Assembly (NCBI RefSeq): GCF_020144665.1 | Contig: NZ_JAAHBQ010000039.1 | Coordinates: 1 to 55,399, forward strand | Reading direction: 5' to 3' | Source: Oscillatoria salina IIICB1 | GTDB lineage: Bacteria; Cyanobacteriota; Cyanobacteriia; Cyanobacteriales; SIO1D9 | DNA: 55,399 nt | Shown here: in pieces, positions 28,528-37,637 of the stretch | Layout of the letters: each line of letters opens with the position of its first letter | Position numbering within the stretch: position 1 is the first letter of the stretch | Translations under genes and position numbers: made by a program | The notes under the pieces: generated by a model | The model's database searches: none | What the model was told of the DNA's origin: nothing | What the model saw: the letters and a program-made list of their open reading frames with translations, nothing else

Positions 28528-29531
28528 GAGTTCTTTTCTTTTAAGTAATCTTTAACAAAGCCACCCATGTATTCTTCGCCAACTAGAAGATTCCAGTTGC
28601 GGTCAAACATTTCTGGCATCCATTCGTAGTCTGCTACCCAAGCAGTCCAACCGATATTGTAGCGATCCATTTTCCGTTTGAGAGGAATACCAAAGTCAGA
28701 AATTGTCCCACTTGTAGGATAATCTGCGCCGTTTCTGAAACCCCATTCTGTGACGATCATTGGTAGTTTGTCGGCAAAATCAAAAATCCATTCGTCCCAA
28801 AATTGTTGGGCTAAACCAGGATAAATATGGGGTGCATAAACGATATTTCCACCTGTAATAGGATTGTCTGAGGTATCGAAGAAATGTTGATTCCAGTGGG
28901 GCGCTCCAACGATGATAATATTTTGGGGGGCGGCGGCGCGAATTAAGTCTACCCAAGGTTGAACAATTTCTTTCCATTCTGCCCAACTGGTTTTGGTTTT
29001 GTTTTCGTTAAAAACTTCAAACATAATGTTGGGATAGTCTTTAAATTTGGGGGCGATATCGCGCCAAAAATTGCGGGTTTCATCGGCATATTCGGCTGGG
29101 TTTTTAACATAATGCCAGTCGATTATACAATAAACTTTTTCTTCTAAACATTTGTCGGCGGCAGGTTTAAGAAAATTTTCATAGTATCCTTGGGGGTTTT
29201 CATTGTATCCTAGTCTTCGATTGGGGTTAACCATTAAACGGAAAACGTTGGCATACCAACCACGACTAGGGTCGCTCATTTCTTCAATTAGTTCTAGGGG
29301 TGATTTGCTTGATTGACTTTCTTCGATTCTATACTGATGTAAAGCTAAATCTGGTAAAGCAATACCACGTAAAATTATTTTATTTCCTTGGGGATCTTGA
29401 ATATCTCTACCCGTGACTTGCAGCCAAGGTGTACCTCGGTTTGCTTCTACTTGGTGGTTAAAGTCGGCAAAAAAGAGGATTGATAATAAACAAGAAATTA
29501 AAAAAATTATGCCGAAGATTTTTTTTGACAT
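28524..29531 (-). CDS. Secreted glycoside hydrolase family 5
   Basis: A 335-residue protein with an N-terminal signal or anchor (SKKIFGIIFLISCLLSILFF, residues 2-21) and a TIM-barrel of the GH5 (cellulase) family. The acid/base is Glu176 in EVFNENK and the nucleophile Glu262 in VTEWGF; His140 (IIDWHY) and APHIYP near 234-238 are also conserved. It would cleave a beta-linked glucan or mannan in the periplasm or outside. Linked to the polymerase gene by a 4-base overlap, it probably trims, releases or edits the polymer made by this locus. No carbohydrate-binding module is present. Confidence 0.9.
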   Translation of the reverse strand: MSKKIFGIIFLISCLLSILFFADFNHQVEANRGTPWLQVTGRDIQDPQGNKIILRGIALPDLALHQYRIEESQSSKSPLELIEEMSDPSRGWYANVFRLMVNPNRRLGYNENPQGYYENFLKPAADKCLEEKVYCIIDWHYVKNPAEYADETRNFWRDIAPKFKDYPNIMFEVFNENKTKTSWAEWKEIVQPWVDLIRAAAPQNIIIVGAPHWNQHFFDTSDNPITGGNIVYAPHIYPGLAQQFWDEWIFDFADKLPMIVTEWGFRNGADYPTSGTISDFGIPLKRKMDRYNIGWTAWVADYEWMPEMFDRNWNLLVGEEYMGGFVKDYLKEKNS

Positions 29532-29909
29532 TGTGGCTCGAATTAGTATAATTTACAAATCTACTTAAATTTGGGGATTGGCGGTTAGGGATTGAGGATG
29601 GGGAATTTTTTGATTCACTAAGTCTGTTGTTTTCTGACTTTCTCGACCGTCTCTAATTTGGGTTTTCCAGTTCCTTCTCTGTGCTAGAGGCGGTTTTGTT
29701 AGCTTGTTTCTAGAGAAAAATTTGCTTGTGATGTTTATTAATGAAAAAGTAAATTGAGGTCGCTTGTATTTTACAATCTCCATCAGGATCTAGCCTACTA
29801 CCACGAATTTGAAATTATGTAGCACGAAATTTTATTTTTGTCAAGGGATGGGTGTAAATATTGAGATTGTGTTTGCCAATCAGCAGCTTGACCCGATCGA
29901 GGGACTGAT
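29532..29909. other. Intergenic region between GH5 and the GT2 cluster
   Basis: About 380 bases between divergent genes, so it should hold both promoters. It contains heptamer-like fragments near 29570-29600 (TTGGGGATTGGCGGTTAGGG). I see no convincing gene; a 72-codon minus frame here lacks any recognisable property. Confidence 0.4.
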
Positions 29910-30929
29910 ATGAAACTCGTTTCCGTTGTAATTCCAGTGTACGGAGTAGAAAAGTATATTGCTGCCAGTATAACGTCGGTGTTGGCGCAGACCTACTCTA
30001 ATTTTGAACTTTTGCTGGTGATTGATGGCTCGCGCGATCGCAGCAGAGAAATTTGCGAGCAATTTAGCGATCGCCGCCTTAAAATTATTCAGCAAGAAAA
30101 TCGAGGCGTTTCGGCGGCGAGAAACAATGGTATCCGCCACTCTCAAGGTGAATATCTCGCTTTTCTCGATGCCGACGATCTTTGGCTACCAGAAAAGTTA
30201 GCCTATCACGTGGAGCATTTAGAGAATAATCCTCAAGTGGGAGTCAGCTTTAGTCGTTCGGCTTTTATCGACGAGGAAGGCAAATCCTTGGGAATTTATC
30301 AAATGCCGAGGTTAAAAGACATTGCTCCGGTTAATATTCTCTGTCGCAATCCCGTGGGTAACGGTTCGGCTCCCGTAGTGCGCCGTCAGACCCTAGAAGA
30401 CATAAAATACCAGAAAGAATATCAGGGTAACTGGGAAGATTGTTATTTTGACGAACAACTTCACCACCAAGAAGATATTGAATGTTGGCTGCGAATTTCC
30501 CTGAAAACCTCTTGGCAAGTTGAAGGCATTCCCGAAGCCTTAACCCTTTACCGGGTAAACTTTTCCGGAGCTTCGACCAATATTTATAAGCAGTTAGATT
30601 ACTTAGAAACTATGCTGGCAAAAACCGAAATTTATGCTCCAGAGTTAATTGCTCGTTGGGGAAATGCAACTAGAGCCTATCAACTGCGTTATGTTGCCAG
30701 AAGATTAGTAAGTTTGCGCGATGGAGGCAGTGCAGTTAAACTAACTCATCAGGCGATCGCCACTTATCCCCAAATTATACTCGCCGAACCACGGCGCACT
30801 TTCCTTACCTTAGCTGCGGCTTATTCTTTGTGGCTGTTACCGCAAAAGTTCTATCAACGTCTCGAAAGTTTCGTCATGGAACAAACAGGTAAAACTCAGA
30901 AACGTCGTATTCTCAAAGATAGGAATTAG
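29910..30929 (+). CDS. GT2 family glycosyltransferase, paralogue 1
   Basis: A 339-residue GT-A enzyme, first of three tandem paralogues. SVVIPVYGVEKYIAAS, FLDADDLWLPEKL and GNGSAPVVRR are shared with the next two genes. The usual VDDGS motif reads VIDGSRDRS: the first aspartate is replaced by isoleucine while the second, which contacts the nucleotide in SpsA, is kept. A C-terminal hydrophobic helix (ILAEPRRTFLTLAAAYSLWLL) is followed by a basic end KTQKRRIL. ATG at 29910 has a GAGGG upstream. The role is likely addition of one sugar in exopolysaccharide assembly. Confidence 0.88.
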   Translation: MKLVSVVIPVYGVEKYIAASITSVLAQTYSNFELLLVIDGSRDRSREICEQFSDRRLKIIQQENRGVSAARNNGIRHSQGEYLAFLDADDLWLPEKLAYHVEHLENNPQVGVSFSRSAFIDEEGKSLGIYQMPRLKDIAPVNILCRNPVGNGSAPVVRRQTLEDIKYQKEYQGNWEDCYFDEQLHHQEDIECWLRISLKTSWQVEGIPEALTLYRVNFSGASTNIYKQLDYLETMLAKTEIYAPELIARWGNATRAYQLRYVARRLVSLRDGGSAVKLTHQAIATYPQIILAEPRRTFLTLAAAYSLWLLPQKFYQRLESFVMEQTGKTQKRRILKDRN

Positions 30930-31320
30930 GAATTGGGGATTAGGGATTAGGGATTAGGAATTGGGGATTAGGGATTAGGGATTAGGGATTGGGGATTAGG
31001 GATTGGGGATTGGGAATTAATTATTACTACTGATTCGCGTCGGAGTAAGATTGTTTCCAGTTATCAATGACCAGTTATCAGTGACCGGTTATCAGTGACC
31101 AGTTATCAGTGACCAGTTATCAGTGAATAGTGAACAGTTAGTAGTTATCAGTGAATAGTGAACAGTTAGCAGTTTACTCACCCAGTCCCCAGTCCCCAAT
31201 CCCCAATCCCCAGTCACCAATCCCCAGTCCCCAATCCCCAATCACCAGTCCCCAATCACCAGTCCCCAGTCCCCAGTCCCCAGTCACCAGTCCCCAGTCA
31301 CCAGTCCCCAGTCCCCAACC
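30930..31320. repeat. STRR heptamer array between GT2 paralogues 1 and 2
   Basis: Three classes follow one another: GGGATTA/GGGATTG heptamers at 30930-31016, CAGTTAT/CAGTGAC-type units at 31056-31172, and about 19 CCCCAGT/CCCCAAT/CACCAGT heptamers at 31180-31318. The last block ends two bases before the ATG of paralogue 2 and, as an open frame, would give a false Pro-Gln-Ser extension. Confidence 0.9.
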
Positions 31321-31321
31321 A

Positions 31322-32338
31322 ATGAAGCTTGTCTCAGTCATCATTCCTGTATACAAAAAAGAGCGCTATATTGCGGCTACAGTGCAATCTGTTTTGGCTC
31401 AAACTTATCCTCACTTTGAGTTACTAATCGTCGATGATGGTTCTCCTGACAGAAGCGTGGAGATTTGTCAGCAGTTTGACGATTCTCGGATTAAAATTAT
31501 TCGTCAAGCAAATCAAGGCGTTTCTGCGGCGCTGAATACAGGAATTCGCCATGCTAAAGGCGAGTATATCGCTTTTCTCGATGGGGATGACCTTTGGTTG
31601 CCGGAAAATTTGGCTAAACAACTGGAACATCTAGAAAAATCGCCCCAGGTAGGCGTTAGTTTTAGTCGTTCGGCTTTGATTGACGCAGCCGGGAAACCTT
31701 TGGGAACTTATTTAATGCCGCAGCTAAAGGGAATTACCGTTCCTTCTATTTTACGCAGTTACCCCCTTGGTAACGGTTCGGCGGCGGTATTGCGACGAAA
31801 AGTTCTCGAAGAGATTCGCTTTCGGAGGGATAATTCCCCGGAGTATCTCTACTATGATGAAGAGTTGAGTTGTTCCCAGGATATCGAGTGTTTGTTGCGA
31901 ATTGCGATTAAGACAGATTGGGAAATCGAAGGGATTTCGGAACCTTTAACGCTTTATCGGGTTAGTTCTGGAGGATTAAGTGCTAATTACCTGAAAAAAT
32001 TAGAAATTTGGGAAACTGTGCTGTCAAAAATTCGGGCTTATGCTCCAGAAGAAATTGCTCCTTGGGAAAATCCTTCTAAAGCTTATCAGTTTCGGTATCT
32101 GGCTCGCAAAGCGATTCGCCTTCATGATGGTAAAGCAGCAGTGGATTTATGTCATCGCGCGATCGCTACTTACTGGCAAATTATTTTTGAAGAACCTCGC
32201 CGAACTTTTTTCATTCTCGCTGCTGCTTATGCTCTAATTTTACTGCCTATGTCTCTATACGATCGCCTCGAAACTACGGCAACTAAATTAACCGCAGTTC
32301 GTCAAAAACGTCGCATTCTCCAAGAACAACAACAATAA
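31322..32338 (+). CDS. GT2 family glycosyltransferase, paralogue 2
   Basis: A 338-residue GT-A enzyme starting at ATG 31322 ([16 protein letters not shown]), aligned with the starts of its two paralogues. A longer frame from 31151 only translates the heptamer array and should not be used. Motifs: [10 protein letters not shown] (intact, unlike paralogue 1), [13 protein letters not shown] and [11 protein letters not shown]. The C-terminal hydrophobic stretch and KRRIL end are shared by all three. No ribosome-binding site is obvious because the repeat reaches the start codon, so expression may rely on a leaderless or unusual initiation. Confidence 0.88.
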   Translation: MKLVSVIIPVYKKERYIAATVQSVLAQTYPHFELLIVDDGSPDRSVEICQQFDDSRIKIIRQANQGVSAALNTGIRHAKGEYIAFLDGDDLWLPENLAKQLEHLEKSPQVGVSFSRSALIDAAGKPLGTYLMPQLKGITVPSILRSYPLGNGSAAVLRRKVLEEIRFRRDNSPEYLYYDEELSCSQDIECLLRIAIKTDWEIEGISEPLTLYRVSSGGLSANYLKKLEIWETVLSKIRAYAPEEIAPWENPSKAYQFRYLARKAIRLHDGKAAVDLCHRAIATYWQIIFEEPRRTFFILAAAYALILLPMSLYDRLETTATKLTAVRQKRRILQEQQQ

Positions 32339-32497
32339 CAGTTACCAGTGAACAGTTACCAGTTATCAGTTATCACTTAACAGTCCCCAGTCACCAATCC
32401 CAGTCACCAATCCCCAGTCACCAGTCCCCAATCACCAATCCCCAGTCACCAATCCCCAGTCACCAATCCCCAGTCACCAGTCCCCAGTCCCCAACCA
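32339..32497. repeat. STRR heptamer array between GT2 paralogues 2 and 3
   Basis: CAGTTAC/CAGTTAT units (about 32338-32375) are followed by CCCCAGTCACCAATC-type heptamers to 32493. The last about 30 bases before the ATG of paralogue 3 are the same as those before paralogue 2, which indicates that the repeat was copied with the gene. Confidence 0.9.
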
Positions 32498-33517
32498 ATG
32501 AAACTTGTCTCCGTCATTATTCCTGTTTACAATGTTGAGCAATATATTGCTGATACAGTTAAATCTGTTTTAGCACAAACTTATCCTAACTTTGAATTGC
32601 TGATTATTGACGATGGTTCTCCTGACCGTAGCATAGAAATTTGTCAGCAATTTTGTGACTCTCGGATCAAAATTATTCGTCAAGCAAATCAAGGTTTACC
32701 TAGTGCTTTGAATACGGGAATTCGTAATTCTAGAGGCACTTATATCGCTTTTCTCGATGGGGACGATATTTGGCTACCTGAGAAATTAACTAAACAAGTT
32801 GACCATTTGGAGAGTTGTCCGGAAGTAGGAGTTAGTTTCAGTCGTTCGGCGTTAATTGATGAGGCGGGAAACGAATTAGGAACCTATTTGATGCCCCAAT
32901 TACGAGGGATAAATATTTTTTCTTTGTTACGCAGTAATCCAGTTGGTAATGGTTCGGCGGCGACATTTCGGCGAGAAGTTTTTGAGGAAATTGGTTATTA
33001 TCATGATAAAAATGGTAGAAGCGAAGTTTTCTATTTTGATGAAGAGTTAACTCGTTCTCACGATACAGAATTTTTACTCAGGATTGCGATTAAAACTAAT
33101 TGGTTAATTGAAGGTATTCCTGAACCTTTGACTCTCTATCGCATTAATTCGGAAGGGTTGAGTGCTAATTATCTCAAAAAACTGGAAAGTTGGGAGAAAG
33201 TTTTGTCAAAAGTTCGTAGTTATGCACCCGAACAAATTGCTTGTTGGGAAAGTCTTTCTAAGGCTTATCATTTACGTTATTTAGCCCGGAAAGCAATTAG
33301 ATTGCATGATGGAGATGCGGCTTTACGTTTGGTGTGGAAGGCGATCGCTACTCATCCTCGGATTTGCTTTGAGGAACCTTTGCGTACGATCCTCACTTTC
33401 TCGGCTGCGGCTGCGCTTTATTTCTTTCCTTTATCTTTTTATCAGCAAATTGAAGCTGTGGCAACTCAGTTAACCGCTAGTAGTCAAAAACGTCGTATTC
33501 TCCGGGAAAGGCTGTGA
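32498..33517 (+). CDS. GT2 family glycosyltransferase, paralogue 3
   Basis: A 339-residue GT-A enzyme, the closest relative of paralogue 2. Motifs [40 protein letters not shown] and GNGSAATFRREV are intact. The C-terminus has the shared membrane-like helix and KRRILRERL. The first 60 bases of the gene and the repeats in front resemble those of paralogue 2, supporting a recent tandem duplication. The donor sugar is unknown; the different middle regions of the paralogues suggest separate acceptors in one repeat unit. Confidence 0.88.
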   Translation: MKLVSVIIPVYNVEQYIADTVKSVLAQTYPNFELLIIDDGSPDRSIEICQQFCDSRIKIIRQANQGLPSALNTGIRNSRGTYIAFLDGDDIWLPEKLTKQVDHLESCPEVGVSFSRSALIDEAGNELGTYLMPQLRGINIFSLLRSNPVGNGSAATFRREVFEEIGYYHDKNGRSEVFYFDEELTRSHDTEFLLRIAIKTNWLIEGIPEPLTLYRINSEGLSANYLKKLESWEKVLSKVRSYAPEQIACWESLSKAYHLRYLARKAIRLHDGDAALRLVWKAIATHPRICFEEPLRTILTFSAAAALYFFPLSFYQQIEAVATQLTASSQKRRILRERL

Positions 33518-33523
33518 TTTGGG

Positions 33524-33592
33524 GACTGGGTTCAGTGAACAGTGAACAGTTATCAGTTACCAGTACCCAACCCCTAACAACCAATTACCAAG
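33524..33592. repeat. Short STRR remnant before asnB
   Basis: GGGGACTGGGTTCAGTGAAC followed by CAGTTATCAGTTACCAGTACC: heptamer-type units of the same family as the arrays around the GT2 genes. Confidence 0.7.
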
Positions 33593-33598
33593 AAATCT

Positions 33599-35500
33599 AT
33601 GTGTGGAATTAGTGGCTTTTGGGATCGAGAAGGAAAATTAGCGAACAGTTGTAATCGCGAGGATTTCGGGGCGATCGCGTTACGGATGGCGGATTGTCTG
33701 CGACTTCGCGGTCCGGACGATCGCGGGGTTTGGGTGGATGACTCCGCAGGTTTGGCTTTGAGTCATCGACGTTTGGCGATCGTGGATCTTTCTCCTTTGG
33801 GACATCAGCCGATGGTGTCTCCAGGCGATCGCTATGCGATCGTTTTTAATGGGGAAATTTACAATTTTCTACCTCTACGCGCTGAATTAACCCAACTAGG
33901 ACACAATTTTTGCGGTCATTCGGATACGGAAGTGATGCTGGCTGCTTTTGCTGAGTGGGGTGTTACTAAGGCTGTCTCTAAGTTTAAGGGAATGTTTGCT
34001 TTTGCATTGTGGGATCGTCAAGAACAAGTTTTGCATTTGGGACGCGATCGCACCGGGATCAAGCCTCTCTACTACGGTTGGATTAATTCTACTTTTGTTT
34101 TTGCTTCGGAACTTAAACCTTTCCAAACTTTTCCCGGTTTTGAAGCAAAAATTAATCGGGATGCTCTGGCTCTTTATCTGCGTTACAATTATGTGCCTAC
34201 GCCTTACTCGATTTATGAAAATGTTTACAAATTACCTCCCGCCTCCCTCTTGACAATTGACCAAAAATGTGCAGCGAACTCGCCAATTTGTTATTGGGAT
34301 CTGAAGAGGGTAGCTGAAACTGGTGTGAGTCAAGGTTTTGCGGGTTCGGATACCGAAGCGATCGCCGAATTAGATAATTTGTTGCGGGATGCCGTGAAGC
34401 TGCGGATGGTTGCTGATGTGCCTTTGGGGGCGTTTCTCTCTGGCGGTGTGGACTCTTCGACCGTAGTTGCTTTAATGCAGCAGATGAGTAGCCAATCTGT
34501 CAAGACCTTTTCGATAGGTTTTGCGGAAAATAGTTACAACGAAGCCGAATATGCCCAAGCCGTCGCCAAACATCTCGGTACAGATCATACCGAATTATAT
34601 GTGAATGCGAAAGACGCGATCGGCATTCTCCCCCAACTACCCTCACTCTACGACGAACCCTTCGCCGACGACTCACAAATCTCAACTTTTTTAATCTCCC
34701 AACTAGCCCGCAAACAAGTCACAGTCAGCCTTTCCGGTGACGGCGGCGACGAATTATTTTACGGCTACGATCGCTATTTTAAAGCCCAAAATCGCTGGCA
34801 GGCGATCCGATGGCTACCCTACCCCCTCCGAAAATCAATCAGTCAATTCTTAACAGCCACAATCCCGAAAAAATCCCTCGGTTACAAACTCCATACCCTC
34901 GCCGATCTGATCGCGACAACCAATCGAGAAACCCTCTACAAATATCGCCTTTCTTATTGGAAAAACCCCACCAACATAGTTATCAATAGTAGCGAACCAA
35001 CCACAATTTTCGACAACTCTCAACTCTGGCTAAATCAGCTTACTTTTCCCCAACAAATGATGTATTTCGACCAAAAAACTTATCTCCCTGACGACATTCT
35101 TACCAAAGTAGATCGCGCTAGCATGGGCGTAAGTTTAGAAGCCCGCGTTCCCTTATTAGATCGTCGCATTGTCGAGTTTGCTTGGCAACTACCTCAAAAC
35201 CTGAAATTCCGCGAAGGAAAAAGTAAATGGTTACTTCGACAAGTTTTATATCAATATGTCCCACCAGACTTAATTGAAAGACCAAAAAAAGGCTTTGGTA
35301 TCCCAATTCATAATTGGTTGCGAGGCTTATTTCGCGACTGGGCGGAATCTTTACTCGACGAAAAATTATTAATGGAACAAGGATTTTTTCACCCTCAACC
35401 TATTCGTCAAAAATGGCAAGAACACCTCGCTCATGAAAAAAATTGGGGTTACGAACTATGGAGTATTTTAATCTTTCAATCGTGGTTATCTGAACAATAA
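33599..35500 (+). CDS. asnB: Asparagine synthase (glutamine-hydrolysing)
   Basis: A 633-residue class II amidotransferase. The N-terminal nucleophile Cys2 (MCGISGFWD), RGPDDRG and FNGEIYNF belong to the glutaminase; the synthetase has the PP-loop SGGVDSS at 281-287. Length and order are normal for AsnB. In the cell it transfers glutamine nitrogen to aspartate, but asnB-like genes in polysaccharide loci may instead amidate sugar acids; the location after three glycosyltransferases makes that possible. The start ATG 33599 directly gives the needed Cys2 after Met removal. Confidence 0.93.
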   Translation: MCGISGFWDREGKLANSCNREDFGAIALRMADCLRLRGPDDRGVWVDDSAGLALSHRRLAIVDLSPLGHQPMVSPGDRYAIVFNGEIYNFLPLRAELTQLGHNFCGHSDTEVMLAAFAEWGVTKAVSKFKGMFAFALWDRQEQVLHLGRDRTGIKPLYYGWINSTFVFASELKPFQTFPGFEAKINRDALALYLRYNYVPTPYSIYENVYKLPPASLLTIDQKCAANSPICYWDLKRVAETGVSQGFAGSDTEAIAELDNLLRDAVKLRMVADVPLGAFLSGGVDSSTVVALMQQMSSQSVKTFSIGFAENSYNEAEYAQAVAKHLGTDHTELYVNAKDAIGILPQLPSLYDEPFADDSQISTFLISQLARKQVTVSLSGDGGDELFYGYDRYFKAQNRWQAIRWLPYPLRKSISQFLTATIPKKSLGYKLHTLADLIATTNRETLYKYRLSYWKNPTNIVINSSEPTTIFDNSQLWLNQLTFPQQMMYFDQKTYLPDDILTKVDRASMGVSLEARVPLLDRRIVEFAWQLPQNLKFREGKSKWLLRQVLYQYVPPDLIERPKKGFGIPIHNWLRGLFRDWAESLLDEKLLMEQGFFHPQPIRQKWQEHLAHEKNWGYELWSILIFQSWLSEQ

Positions 35501-35501
35501 A

Positions 35502-35533
35502 TAGTAGAGACATTTTCGGCAACATCTCTACTA
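35502..35533. terminator. Hairpin between asnB and the convergent WecG-type gene
   Basis: TAGTAGAGA (35502-35510) pairs with TCTCTACTA (35525-35533), loop 14 bases. It belongs to the GTAGAGAC-type hairpin family seen elsewhere in the window and lies between two convergent genes. Confidence 0.6.
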
Positions 35534-35543
35534 AGTTATTAAC

Positions 35544-36395
35544 TTATTTTCCCCCACCTAAAGTAACCGGTTTAGCTTTTGATTTTTCTCCAGGAACCAA
35601 ATACAATTCAGACGGAGATGGGACAATTTGAATAGTTTTATCTCCCACAAAAGGATCTTTATAAAGCTTGAGTTTTTGCAACAACAGTAACCAGAAAAAA
35701 GGCAAATCCTCAACTAAATAGCGTCGCCATAAACGCTTGGGTTCAGATAACAAACGATGCAACCATTCTAAGCCTACATTACACATCCATTTTGGCGCTC
35801 GTTTGCTATGTCCTGATTCAAAGTTAATTGTTGCCCCAATTGCGAAGAAAGTTTTGATATTTTTGAAACGATTTTTATATTTGAAAATCCATTTTTCTCG
35901 CTTCGGGGCGCTTACTCCTACGGCTAAAACTGTTGCCCCTGATTGATTAATTAAATCGATAATTTTTTGACTTTCTGTTTCGCTTTTCTCAAAGCCAAAA
36001 TCAGGACAATAATAGCCTACAACCATCTCTCTGCCTACTTTTTGATTGATTTTATTTTGGGCAGTAATGCAGATTTCATCATTAGCACCCAGCAAAAAAA
36101 TAGTTACTTCTGGGTCATCTTTATGATCCTGATAATATTCGGGAAATAAATCTGCCCCCGAAATTTTTTCTACTAGCGGCGTACCTAAAATTTTCGCAGC
36201 ATACATTAAAATTTGACTGTCGCAAATTATGTAATTAGCTGCTTGATAGGATTGATAAAATTCCCGATCTTTTTGTAAATTAATTACATGATCTACATTA
36301 GGTAAATAAACTACTCCCCCAAACTTTAGTTTTTCCAAGAGGGTAGCTTGGGACATATTATCTATTACGCAATTGAGTATTTTTACTTGTTCCAC
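35544..36395 (-). CDS. WecG/TagA/CpsF family glycosyltransferase (GT26)
   Basis: A 283-residue enzyme that usually transfers a ManNAc-type sugar to a lipid-linked acceptor. Family marks: YLPNVDHVINLQKD, ICDSQILMYAAK, KISGADLF and VGVSAPKREKWI, with FFAIGATINFESG and KRAPKWMCNVGLEWLHRL, which is diagnostic. The start is GTG at 36395 with GAGGA seven bases upstream. The C-terminal 45 residues after the WLLLLQKLKL membrane-binding helix are extra compared with short TagA proteins. It likely acts early in the assembly of the repeat unit of this locus. Confidence 0.92.
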   Translation of the reverse strand: MEQVKILNCVIDNMSQATLLEKLKFGGVVYLPNVDHVINLQKDREFYQSYQAANYIICDSQILMYAAKILGTPLVEKISGADLFPEYYQDHKDDPEVTIFLLGANDEICITAQNKINQKVGREMVVGYYCPDFGFEKSETESQKIIDLINQSGATVLAVGVSAPKREKWIFKYKNRFKNIKTFFAIGATINFESGHSKRAPKWMCNVGLEWLHRLLSEPKRLWRRYLVEDLPFFWLLLLQKLKLYKDPFVGDKTIQIVPSPSELYLVPGEKSKAKPVTLGGGK

Positions 36396-36921
36396 TCGTT
36401 CGTCCTCACACCAAGAATTGCTTCTCTACTTTTCTTGACACAGCCTCAGCACTTTACTCTCGCGAAAGTTAAGCTAATAAAAATTAGAAAGTTCAGCCTA
36501 GCTTCATCTAGTCAGTAAGATTACCGAACTGCGTAAGTACCTAACAGCTTAATACTATAGTTTCCTGGAGTCAAGGTAATTAAATTATCCGAGAGTTGAC
36601 TAACTGGAACCCTAATTTATTTTAAATTACAACAACTTTTTTAATCAATAATTAAGAAATTAGTAATAATCTAAATTATTTTTTCCAGCATGAATATTCT
36701 TCTGCTTGATTATTTACTACCTCAGATAGATACATTGGCAAATTTACTTTTGGCAATTTCCTGGAAAAATATCGCTCATAAATGACAAATTAGGGCAAAT
36801 CTTAATTTCCCTAGCCAGAAAATTCTTCTGGGAGAATATCTGATTTTGCCCTTAAAAAGGTTGATTTGTCAAGATATTTGAGCTAATCTAACCCGAATAG
36901 AACTTCAGAGGCGATGATACT
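36396..36921. other. Intergenic region with no recognised gene
   Basis: About 525 A/T-rich bases between two minus-strand genes. No open frame with family signature, no tRNA cloverleaf and no strong hairpin were seen. The right half lies downstream of the DUF2301 gene; the left part should contain the promoter of the GT26 gene. Confidence 0.4.
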
Positions 36922-37569
36922 CTAATTTTGACGCTGTTGCTTGAGATAGTCAAAGACTGATTTGTCACCGATATCTGGGGGAATAGGTTGGATAACTTTA
37001 CGCAATGCGAAAATGAGAAACAAAATACTCCAGTTAGCGAGTAAAAGTTGTTCTACCTGGACTGGTAAAATTCCTACTATATGTCCGAGCAATAGTAAAG
37101 GTACTAGCGGTGTGAGAAATTTAGTTTCTAGACGATTGAAACAGAAAGCTTCCTTAAAATAAATACCTGTTAAGCTAGCGAAAATAAAGCCTACCCCGAA
37201 TAAAGTTACCGGATGATTGTAAACAAATAAGGCTAATGGTTGACTATATTGCAATTCTATGATAAAGGCACTAATCGTACCGATCGCCCAAAAAAGTTGC
37301 AGGAGACGGTGTAGTGGGATTAAATAGATATGAATGGTCAACAGACTCACACCTAATCCGAGAGAAAAAAGCCCAAATAGCCAAGTTAGCGTAGTTAAGA
37401 CAATCGTAGAGGTAGGTTGCCAAAAAAGTAAACAACTACCAAGAGCAAAGCTAATTGCTGCGATCGCCAATCCGGTACGATAGATAATAACACCGAGGCG
37501 ATCGCGATCGGTAATCTGAAATTCTCCAAATTGACCTTGATATACTTGTTCTACTTGTGAAGTAAGCAT
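36922..37569 (-). CDS. DUF2301 integral membrane protein
   Basis: A 215-residue protein with about six hydrophobic helices and a short cytoplasmic N-terminus (VEQVYQGQFGEFQITDRDRLGV). The segment SLTGIYFKEAFCFNRLETK in the middle is typical of DUF2301, a family found mainly in cyanobacteria and plants with no assigned function. ATG start at 37569. The next gene upstream on this strand, the nucleoside phosphorylase, ends about 70 bases before it, so they may be co-transcribed. Confidence 0.82.
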   Translation of the reverse strand: MLTSQVEQVYQGQFGEFQITDRDRLGVIIYRTGLAIAAISFALGSCLLFWQPTSTIVLTTLTWLFGLFSLGLGVSLLTIHIYLIPLHRLLQLFWAIGTISAFIIELQYSQPLALFVYNHPVTLFGVGFIFASLTGIYFKEAFCFNRLETKFLTPLVPLLLLGHIVGILPVQVEQLLLANWSILFLIFALRKVIQPIPPDIGDKSVFDYLKQQRQN

Positions 37570-37637
37570 AAATTCAATTATCGTGTAGCCGCATTTACCA
37601 GTTTACCCTTGAATTCCCAATCCCTAATTCCGATAAT

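Noticed and set aside
29565..29783. 72-codon minus-strand frame between GH5 and GT2
   Set aside because: No family features, lies over STRR-like sequence and the expected promoters of two divergent genes.
31151..31321. N-terminal extension of 57 residues for GT2 paralogue 2
   Set aside because: It translates only the heptamer array; the paralogues start at the aligned [11 protein letters not shown], so the true start is 31322.
36396..36921. Search for a tRNA or small RNA in the longest repeat-free gap
   Set aside because: No cloverleaf arms, CCA end or strong stem could be found by eye.
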